Origin: Thermotogae bacterium
GTDB taxonomy: Bacteria > Thermotogota > Thermotogae > Petrotogales > Kosmotogaceae
NCBI GenBank assembly: GCA_003643975.1
Contig: QNAR01000091.1
Span: 1 to 6,995, forward strand
Direction of reading: 5' to 3'
DNA: 6,995 nt
The notes beneath the pieces were generated by a model. The model was not told where the DNA came from and made no database searches. It saw only the letters and a list, made by a program, of their open reading frames with translations. Of this stretch, positions 1 to 5,696 are shown piece after piece. Both the position numbers and the translations under genes were made by a program. Numbering within the stretch: position 1 is the stretch's first letter; every line of letters starts with the position of its first letter.

Positions 1-766
1 TATGTGTGTGAATGATGTTGTGTGCACCGGTGCAGTTCCACTTTTCTTTTTAGATTACATAGCAACAGGTAAATTGGAACCAAAGAAAATAGCAATGCTG
101 GTAAAAGGAATTTCTGATGGCTGCAAAACAGCGGGATGTGCCATTATCGGTGGTGAAACAGCTGAAATGCCAGGATTTTACGCCAATGGGGAGTATGATA
201 TTGCGGGATTTGCAGTAGGTGTCGTTGATCGTGACAACATCATTGATGGTAGCAAGATCAATGAAGGCGATGTTGTTCTGGGAATACCTTCATCTGGACT
301 ACACAGTAACGGCTTCTCCCTTGTTAGAAGGATTCTCTTCGAACAGCATAAACTCAAAGTGGACACATATATCGAATCGCTAGGGAAGTCCCTTGGAGAG
401 GAATTGCTTCACCCTACAAAAATATATGTTCCTCATGTAAAAAGGGTACAACGGGTGGCCAAACTTAAAGGTATAGCCCATATTACAGGCGGCGGGATAA
501 TTGAAAACGTTCCCCGGATCATACCTCAGGGGCTTATAGCGGAGATTAATGTAAAAAGCTGGCAAATCCCTCCTGTTTTTACTCTCATAAAAAAGCTCGG
601 TCAGATTGAGAACATGGAAATGTTCAGGACTTTCAACATGGGCATCGGAATGGTTATGGTTGCTGCTCCTAAGGATGCGGAATTTATCGTAAAAGAGCTC
701 ACTGGTGAAGGAGCATGTGTAATAGGCAGAATAACTCGTGGCACAGGAGGTATAAAGCTTTGCTGA
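1..766 (+). CDS. purM: Phosphoribosylformylglycinamidine cyclo-ligase (AIR synthetase), 5' partial
   Basis: PurM converts FGAM to aminoimidazole ribonucleotide (AIR) with ATP, in the cytosol. The visible 254 residues begin inside the family's conserved AMCVND stretch, so the ATG at base 2 is an internal methionine; roughly the first quarter of the protein lies upstream of the window (E. coli PurM is about 345 residues). Counting from that methionine, I see the nucleotide/substrate motifs FFLDYIATGKL (15-25), GGETAEMPGFY (50-60), SSGLHSNGFSLVR (97-109), HPTKIYV (137-143), AHITGGGIIENVPR (159-172) and EMFRTFNMGIGMV (206-218), all in canonical order. The frame is open to a TGA at 764-766. The end overlaps the purN start by 7 bases, which suggests translational coupling. 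No missing key residue is seen in the visible part. The family assignment is very secure. Confidence 0.97.
   Translation, partial: MCVNDVVCTGAVPLFFLDYIATGKLEPKKIAMLVKGISDGCKTAGCAIIGGETAEMPGFYANGEYDIAGFAVGVVDRDNIIDGSKINEGDVVLGIPSSGLHSNGFSLVRRILFEQHKLKVDTYIESLGKSLGEELLHPTKIYVPHVKRVQRVAKLKGIAHITGGGIIENVPRIIPQGLIAEINVKSWQIPPVFTLIKKLGQIENMEMFRTFNMGIGMVMVAAPKDAEFIVKELTGEGACVIGRITRGTGGIKLC
745..750 (+). promoter_or_regulatory. Ribosome binding site that fixes the TTG start of purN
   Basis: A perfect AGGAGG lies inside the last codons of purM, 9 bases before TTG at 760. The only in-frame ATG (715) lies upstream of this site and would add 15 non-conserved residues ahead of the LRKIAVLASGNG start typical of PurN. 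CTG at 763 is a weaker alternative. Confidence 0.8.
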
Positions 767-1428
767 GGAAAATAGCTGTGCTGGCTTCGGGAAACGGTAC
801 AAATCTACAGGCTTTAATTGATGCCATAAACACTGGATTCATTAAGAATGCTGAGATCAATGTGGTGATTTCAAACAGAAAGCAAGCTTATGCCCTTGAA
901 AGAGCCAGAAACAACGATATAGAAGCATTATGGATAAACTCCAAAGAGTTTTTTGACTGTGATGAATATAACGAACGAATCCTCAGCGAATTGAAAAGCC
1001 GTGGAATTGATTTAGTTCTTCTTGCAGGATATATGAAAGTTTTGAACTGGAAGTTTGCAAGGGACTTTGAAGGGCGTATTATGAACGTACATCCTTCACT
1101 GATACCGGCGTTCTGTGGAAAGGGGTTTTACGGTAACAGAGTCCATGAGGCCGTTCTTGCTTCAGGTGTAAAAATCACAGGTGCAACTGTTCATTTTGTA
1201 GATGAAGGAATCGACACAGGGCCTATTATTCTTCAAAAAGCCATAATGGTTAGGCCCGATGAAACGGTTGAGAGCCTGAAAGAAAGAGTGCTGGAAGTTG
1301 AACACAGGCTCTATCCATTGGCTGTAAAGCTTTTCTGTGAAAATAGGTTGAGGGTAATTGGAAAGAAAGTGATTATATTACCTCAAACAAAGCAGAGGAG
1401 GAGAAATGAATGTCAAGAAGAGCTTTGA
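760..1428 (+). CDS. purN: Phosphoribosylglycinamide formyltransferase (GAR transformylase)
   Basis: PurN transfers the formyl group of 10-formyltetrahydrofolate to GAR, giving FGAR. The protein is 222 residues if started at TTG 760, which is preceded by AGGAGG at 9 bases. The N-terminal phosphate-binding loop is ASGNGTNLQALID (9-21). The catalytic set is complete: Asn109 and His111 in MNVHPSLIPAF, and Asp152 in VHFVDEGIDTGPIILQ. The insert FCGKGFYGNRVHEAVL (118-133) is the form common in Firmicutes and Thermotogota rather than in enterobacteria. The last 20 or so residues are basic and polar, and their coding sequence contains the purH ribosome binding site; the gene overlaps purH by 19 bases. 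It overlaps purM by 7 bases. The function is very secure and the start codon fairly secure. Confidence 0.96.
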   Translation: MLRKIAVLASGNGTNLQALIDAINTGFIKNAEINVVISNRKQAYALERARNNDIEALWINSKEFFDCDEYNERILSELKSRGIDLVLLAGYMKVLNWKFARDFEGRIMNVHPSLIPAFCGKGFYGNRVHEAVLASGVKITGATVHFVDEGIDTGPIILQKAIMVRPDETVESLKERVLEVEHRLYPLAVKLFCENRLRVIGKKVIILPQTKQRRRNECQEEL

Positions 1429-2954
1429 TAAGTGTTTTTGATAAAACAAAAATTGTGGATTTTGCAAAAGGATTAGTCAAATTGGGATTTGAGATTATTT
1501 CAACTGGTGGAACTGCAAAGACACTTCGGGATAGCGACATCTCTGTAATAGATGTTGCTCAACTAACGTCCTTTCCTGAGTGCTTAAATGGCAGGGTGAA
1601 GACACTTCATCCAAAAATCCACATGGGATTGCTAGCAGATAGAAAAAACGAAGAGCATTTGAAGCAGTTACAGGATCTGGGAGTTGAACCCATTGATCTG
1701 GTTGTAGTTAATCTTTATCCTTTTAAGAAAACCATTCAAATACCTGATGTTGATCTCGAAAAGGTTATTGAAAATATCGATATAGGTGGTCCAACAATGA
1801 TACGAGCTGCTGCGAAAAACCATAGTAGTGTAGCGGTTATAGTAGAGCCCGAAGATTATGAAAAAGTCTTGTCGGAGCTTCGAGAACAGGGTGAGATTTC
1901 GTTACAAACAAAGCGGGAGCTATGTGCTAAGGCTTTCCAACACACAGCTCATTATGACGCTCTAATTGCCGAATATTTTAGCCAAACAACCGGGGCAGGT
2001 TTTCCAGAACAGCTAACACTCACATACGAAAAGGTACAGGAACTCCGCTATGGTGAAAACCCGCATCAAAGGGGAGCCTTTTATAAAGAGGTTGGAAGTT
2101 GTGTTGGAACAGTAGCAGGAGTCCGACAGTTGCATGGAAAGCAGTTGTCTTTCAACAATATAAATGATGCATCTGCGGCCATCGATTTGTTAAAGGAATT
2201 TGAGAAGTCCACACCTGCTGTAGTTGCCCTAAAACATACCAATCCCTGTGGCGTAGGAATTGGAAATACCCTCTTTGAAGCCTGGTCAAAGGCTTATGAA
2301 GCAGACCCTGTTTCTATATTTGGCGGCATAATCGCTATGAACCAAGAAATGGATGAAGCCACCTCCAAAGCCATAAGCAAGATCTTCGTTGAAATTATTA
2401 TTGCGCCTTCCTATACAGAAAAAGCCCTCGAAATACTCACAAAAAAGAAAAATCTCAGGCTCCTGGAAATTGACCTGAATCACAGTATTGCGCAAAGATC
2501 ATCATGGGACCTGAAGAGGGTAAATGGTGGTCTCCTTGTGCAAGAGCCTGATGAAGCTGTGATAGTCGATGAACTAAAAGTAGTTACAAAGCAAGCTCCC
2601 AACAGCGAAACGATGAAAGATCTCCTTTTTGCTTGGAAGGTGGTCAAACACACAAAATCAAATGGCATCGTGGTAGCGAAAAATGGCCAGACATTGGGCA
2701 TTGGTCCAGGACAAGTCAATAGAATATGGGCTGTAGAAAATGCGATCCGGCAATCCCGTTTCAATGTGGGAGGTGCTGTCCTCGCATCTGATGGTTTCTT
2801 CCCTTTTTCAGACTCGGTTGAGACCGCTGCAAAAGCTGGAATAAAGGCAATCATTCAACCCGGAGGATCAATCCGGGATCGAGAATCCATTGATGCAGCG
2901 GATAAAGCCGGGATTGCCATGGTTTTTACAGGAATGAGACATTTTAAACACTAA
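1410..2954 (+). CDS. purH: Bifunctional AICAR formyltransferase / IMP cyclohydrolase
   Basis: PurH catalyses the last two steps to IMP: formylation of AICAR with 10-formyltetrahydrofolate, then ring closure of FAICAR. The 514 residues match the usual bacterial bifunctional length. The N-terminal cyclohydrolase domain (about 1-195, methylglyoxal-synthase fold) shows STGGT (31-35), NGRVKTLHPKI (60-70), VVNLYPF (99-105) and ENIDIGGPTMIRAAAKN (121-137). The C-terminal transformylase domain (about 200-514) shows LRYGENPHQRGAFY (212-225), KQLSFNNINDA (244-254), the catalytic Lys275-His276 in ALKHTNPCGVGIG, DPVSIFGGIIAMN (299-311), GIGPGQVNRIW (430-440) and SDGFFPFSD (460-468). ATG 1410 is chosen because AGGAGG (1396-1401) sits 8 bases upstream and SRRALISVFDK is the family's usual beginning. 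The gene overlaps purN by 19 bases, and purD follows after 13 bases. Confidence 0.98.
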   Translation: MSRRALISVFDKTKIVDFAKGLVKLGFEIISTGGTAKTLRDSDISVIDVAQLTSFPECLNGRVKTLHPKIHMGLLADRKNEEHLKQLQDLGVEPIDLVVVNLYPFKKTIQIPDVDLEKVIENIDIGGPTMIRAAAKNHSSVAVIVEPEDYEKVLSELREQGEISLQTKRELCAKAFQHTAHYDALIAEYFSQTTGAGFPEQLTLTYEKVQELRYGENPHQRGAFYKEVGSCVGTVAGVRQLHGKQLSFNNINDASAAIDLLKEFEKSTPAVVALKHTNPCGVGIGNTLFEAWSKAYEADPVSIFGGIIAMNQEMDEATSKAISKIFVEIIIAPSYTEKALEILTKKKNLRLLEIDLNHSIAQRSSWDLKRVNGGLLVQEPDEAVIVDELKVVTKQAPNSETMKDLLFAWKVVKHTKSNGIVVAKNGQTLGIGPGQVNRIWAVENAIRQSRFNVGGAVLASDGFFPFSDSVETAAKAGIKAIIQPGGSIRDRESIDAADKAGIAMVFTGMRHFKH

Positions 2955-2962
2955 TGGGGTGA
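2954..2962 (+). promoter_or_regulatory. Ribosome binding site that fixes the ATG start of purD
   Basis: ATGGGGTGA matches the extended Shine-Dalgarno AGGAGGTGA at 7 of 9 positions and begins at the final base of the purH stop codon. It lies directly ahead of ATG 2968. The upstream in-frame GTG at 2959 is part of this binding site, so it is unlikely to be the start. Confidence 0.65.
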
Positions 2963-2967
2963 GAAAA

Positions 2968-4221
2968 ATGAAAGTGCTCATAATAGGAAGCGGCGGTCGA
3001 GAAGCCGCAATAGCCTGGAAAATAGGGCAGAGCGCTCTAGTAAATGAAATATTTGTTGCGCCGGGTAACGCCGGAGTGCAGCCTTTTGCAGAATGTGTGC
3101 CTATTGCGGCGGATGATATACAAAAACTAATGGAATTTGCTGAAAGCAAATCAATAGACCTAACAGTAGTTGGGACAGAGATACCTCTCGTGATGGGTAT
3201 TGCAGATCTATTTGAAAAGAACGGTCTGAAGATCTTTGGACCGAAGAAAAAAGCAGCACTTCTTGAGGGAAGTAAAAGCTTTGCTAAAAGATTCATGAAA
3301 AGACATAACATCCCCACGGGAGAATTTTGTGTATGTTCAAGCTATGATGAAGCCATGAAAAGCGTGATGGCTTTTAGATTCCCTGTGGTGATAAAGGCAG
3401 ACGGTCTTGCGGCAGGTAAGGGGGTTAGTATTGCCAATGACCAAACGGAAGCTGAAAAAGTCCTCAAAACGGTATTTCTCGATAAGAGCTTTGGCGATGC
3501 AGGGAGAAGCGTTGTTATTGAGGAATTTCTCAATGGTAGAGAACTGTCTATGCTTTGTTTTGTAGATGGCAAAACAATTGTACCCATGGAAGGTGTTAGA
3601 GATTATAAGAGAGCTTTTGATGGTGATAAAGGGCCTAATACCGGTGGTATGGGAACGCTTTCACCAGTTGAAGGCTATATGCCAGAAATCCAGAAAGAAT
3701 TCAAGGACAAGATCATGTTTCCTACACTTAAGGCGTTAAAAGAAGAGAGGATAGATTATAGAGGAGTGCTGTATTTTGGCCTTATGCTGACAGATGAAGG
3801 TGTTAAAGTTCTGGAATTCAACTGCCGCTTTGGGGATCCGGAAACACAGGTGTTGCTACCGCGAATGCAAAACGATCTGGTTGAAGTGATGCTTTCTGTT
3901 ATAGATGAGAAGCTTGAAGAGCAAAAGTTGTGCTGGGATGAAAGAAGCGCTGTTTGTGTGATTATGGTGTCAGGTGGATATCCTGGAAACTACGAAAAAG
4001 GGAAGCGCATTGTTGGGCTTGAGAATATAGAAAGCGAGGACCTTTGCGTTTTTCATGCAGGTACTCAAAACAAAGGAGGAGAATTATACACAGCTGGTGG
4101 GAGGGTTCTTGGAATAACCGCTCTGGGAAAAGACTTGAACGAAGCCCGTGAAAAGGCGTATCAGGCAGTAGAGCAAATAGAATTCGAAGGAGCACACTAC
4201 CGACTGGACATTGGAAAATAA
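2968..4221 (+). CDS. purD: Phosphoribosylamine-glycine ligase (GAR synthetase)
   Basis: PurD is an ATP-grasp ligase joining glycine to phosphoribosylamine to give GAR. It is 417 residues from ATG 2968, the family's normal length. Domains in order: N-terminal Rossmann-like domain starting MKVLIIGSGGRE; GLKIFGPKK (86-94) and LLEGSKSFAKRFM (98-110) leading into the ATP-grasp region; KADGLAAGKGV (143-153); FGDAG (175-179) and VIEEFLNGRELS (183-194); DGDKGPNTGGMGTLSP (218-233); the metal site with Glu283 and Asn285 in LEFNCRFGDPETQ; and the C-terminal domain with SGGYPG (335-340) and HAGT (363-366). Two departures from the family pattern are visible: the usual GREH near the N-terminus is GREA (Ala13), and the usual GPEAPLV is GTEIPLV (Thr70). 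ATP-grasp and metal residues look intact, so an active enzyme is expected. purB follows after 18 bases. Confidence 0.97.
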   Translation: MKVLIIGSGGREAAIAWKIGQSALVNEIFVAPGNAGVQPFAECVPIAADDIQKLMEFAESKSIDLTVVGTEIPLVMGIADLFEKNGLKIFGPKKKAALLEGSKSFAKRFMKRHNIPTGEFCVCSSYDEAMKSVMAFRFPVVIKADGLAAGKGVSIANDQTEAEKVLKTVFLDKSFGDAGRSVVIEEFLNGRELSMLCFVDGKTIVPMEGVRDYKRAFDGDKGPNTGGMGTLSPVEGYMPEIQKEFKDKIMFPTLKALKEERIDYRGVLYFGLMLTDEGVKVLEFNCRFGDPETQVLLPRMQNDLVEVMLSVIDEKLEEQKLCWDERSAVCVIMVSGGYPGNYEKGKRIVGLENIESEDLCVFHAGTQNKGGELYTAGGRVLGITALGKDLNEAREKAYQAVEQIEFEGAHYRLDIGK

Positions 4222-4239
4222 AGCAAGGGAGGCAAAAAT

Positions 4240-5535
4240 ATGATTGAAAGATATGCGCTATCGCCCATGAAAGAATTGTGGACAGAAGAAGCCCAGTATC
4301 TTCGTTGGCTTGAAGTGGAAATAGCAGTTGTGAGAGCCCTGGAAACGCTGAATATGGCACCCAGAGGCACTGCTGAGCTAATAAAGAGAAAAGCTGTGAT
4401 AAATGTAGAACGAATTCATGAAATCGAGGGTAACGTCGATCACGATGTAATCGCTTTCATAAAATCAGTTACGGAAAACATGGGAGATGAAGCAAGATAT
4501 TTTCACAAAGGCTTGACGTCGTCGGACATAGTAGATACAGCTCTTTCTCTTGTGCTAAAGCGTTCAGGTAAACTCATTGCCTTGGAGTTAAAGCGCCTGA
4601 TAGGTGTGCTGCAAAAACTCGCTATGAAACACAAGAATACAATAACCATCGGTAGAACCCATGGAGTTCATGCAGAACCAACCTCTTTTGGTTTAAAAGT
4701 TCTTTCTTTTCTTGCTGAATTTGAGAGAAATCTCAGTCGTCTTCAAAGAAGTATAGAGAGTATTTCCCACGCTAAGATCAGCGGTGCTGTTGGGAATTAC
4801 GCTAATATACCTCCTGAGATTGAAAGAATAGCCTTGCAAAGCCTTGGCCTGTTCCCTTCAAAGGTCTCCACTCAGGTTGTGCCAAGAGATCATCACGCTG
4901 AATTTTTAAGCACCCTTGCATTAATTGGAGCCGGTATAGAACGCATGGCTACGGAAATCCGGCATCTTCAGAGAACAGAAGTCCTGGAAGTACAGGAGCC
5001 TTTCAAAAAAGGCCAGAGAGGCTCTTCAGCCATGCCTCATAAAAAGAACCCTGTATTATGTGAAAGGCTATGTGGCATGGCACGAATGCTCAGAAGCTAT
5101 GCCATTGTGGGATATGAGAACATTACTTTATGGCATGAAAGGGATATTTCTCATTCATCGACAGAGCGATTGGTTTTCCCAGATGCTACCATGTTGGCTT
5201 TTTATATGCTCAACAAGGCTACTTATCTGGTGAATAACTTATTTGTTGATCAATTACGCATGACAGAAAACTTCAAGGATTCTCATAATTTGATATATTC
5301 ACAGCGCATTATGCTTGCTCTTATTGAAAAGGGCATGAGCCGCGAAGAAGCTTATAAACTTATTCAAAAATGCGCTGCAAAGTCGTGGAACGAGCAGGTA
5401 GATTTTCTGGACGTCGTTTCAACGAACGAGATGATAAAAGAACTTTTTAGTACTGAAGAACTAAAAGAGCTCTTTAAAGCGGATTATTATTTGAAATACG
5501 TGGATACTGTCTATGAACGTTTTACATTAAATTGA
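4240..5535 (+). CDS. purB: Adenylosuccinate lyase
   Basis: PurB eliminates fumarate from SAICAR in IMP synthesis and from adenylosuccinate in AMP synthesis; it is a homotetramer of the fumarase/aspartase superfamily. The 431 residues match the short bacterial type. Visible motifs: RYALSPMKELW (4-14); His68 in DHDVIAF; HKGLTSSDIVDTA (89-101); the catalytic His141 in GRTHGVHAEPTSFG; KISGAVGNYAN (179-189); and the superfamily signature GSSAMPHKKNP (261-271), whose serines lie on the flexible catalytic loop. The C-terminal domain ends YYLKYVDTVYERF. One oddity is RDHHAEF (216-222) where RDRHA is usual. ATG 4240 is supported by GGGAGG (4227-4232) 7 bases upstream. It is the last gene of the purine cluster in this window, and no convincing terminator follows it directly. 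The sequence is strongly like Thermotoga PurB as I remember it. Confidence 0.97.
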   Translation: MIERYALSPMKELWTEEAQYLRWLEVEIAVVRALETLNMAPRGTAELIKRKAVINVERIHEIEGNVDHDVIAFIKSVTENMGDEARYFHKGLTSSDIVDTALSLVLKRSGKLIALELKRLIGVLQKLAMKHKNTITIGRTHGVHAEPTSFGLKVLSFLAEFERNLSRLQRSIESISHAKISGAVGNYANIPPEIERIALQSLGLFPSKVSTQVVPRDHHAEFLSTLALIGAGIERMATEIRHLQRTEVLEVQEPFKKGQRGSSAMPHKKNPVLCERLCGMARMLRSYAIVGYENITLWHERDISHSSTERLVFPDATMLAFYMLNKATYLVNNLFVDQLRMTENFKDSHNLIYSQRIMLALIEKGMSREEAYKLIQKCAAKSWNEQVDFLDVVSTNEMIKELFSTEELKELFKADYYLKYVDTVYERFTLN

Positions 5536-5541
5536 TATTCG

Positions 5542-5557
5542 TTGCAAGCGTTTTGGA
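5542..5557 (+). promoter_or_regulatory. Possible LacI-family operator-like sequence
   Basis: TTGCAAGCGTTTTGGA just after the purB stop contains GCAANCGNTT, the core of the E. coli PurR box and of LacI/GalR-family operators generally. The outer positions do not complete the palindrome. It overlaps a weak promoter-like pair, TTGCAA (5542-5547) and TATATC (5564-5569), with a 16-base spacer. It could be chance in an intergenic stretch. Confidence 0.15.
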
Positions 5558-5572
5558 AAGCGGTATATCAAC

Positions 5573-5652
5573 ATTTGTAAAGTCCCTATCATAAGTCTGT
5601 TGCATTTTTTAGATTGGTTTTATGGTAAAATCACCCTTGAAGATTTGTAAAG
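5573..5652 (+). repeat. Two copies of a 10-bp direct repeat flanking the pyr promoter region
   Basis: ATTTGTAAAG occurs at 5573-5582 and again at 5643-5652, exactly 70 bases apart. One copy lies about 17 bases upstream of the candidate -35 region, the other just downstream of the likely transcription start. The identity is directly visible. A role as paired regulator sites is only inferred, and the AT-rich composition raises the odds of coincidence. Confidence 0.4.
5600..5631 (+). promoter_or_regulatory. Candidate sigma-A-type promoter of the pyr operon (extended -10)
   Basis: TGGTAAAAT at 5623-5631 is an extended -10 element: TG, one base, then TAAAAT (5 of 6 matches to TATAAT). TTGCAT at 5600-5605 resembles a -35 box but is 20 bases away, longer than ideal; an extended -10 can work with a weak -35. 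Transcription would begin near 5637-5640, giving a leader of about 230 bases before pyrR. This is the best promoter candidate in the gap. Confidence 0.45.
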
Positions 5653-5654
5653 CA

Positions 5655-5694
5655 ACACTTAGAAGGGACGCAGCTTACCTGCAAAGGAGAGTGT
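5655..5694 (+). promoter_or_regulatory. 5' leader stem-loop that can mask a ribosome binding site
   Basis: ACACT (5655-5659) pairs with AGTGT (5690-5694), and GCAG (5670-5673) pairs with CTGC (5679-5682) around a CTTAC loop. The two stems are separated by purine-rich internal strands AGAAGGGAC and AAAGGA. The right internal strand contains AAGGAG (5684-5689), the ribosome binding site of the downstream leader reading frame. An alternative fold pairs GCTTACC (5673-5679) with GGAGAGT (5686-5692), with one mismatch and two G-U pairs, and would bury that site completely. No known riboswitch class was recognised. Confidence 0.4.
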
Positions 5695-5696
5695 GA

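Noticed and set aside
715..759. ATG 715 as the start of purN
   Set aside because: It lies upstream of the AGGAGG that serves TTG 760, is deep inside purM, and adds residues not found in PurN proteins.
1406..1441. ATG 1406 as the purH start
   Set aside because: It is in another frame that stops after 11 codons; ATG 1410 gives the conserved PurH beginning.
2959..2967. GTG 2959 as the purD start
   Set aside because: It is part of the ribosome binding site itself, while ATG 2968 gives the usual MKVLIIGSGG start.
2868..3317. 149-residue minus-strand frame over purH/purD, and the others over purM, purH, purD and purB
   Set aside because: They lie opposite well-supported conserved genes, and their translations show only composition mirrored from those genes.
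5534..5569. GATAT...ATATC hairpin after purB as a terminator
   Set aside because: Only 5 AU-rich pairs at the base, a poorly paired interior and no T-run afterwards.
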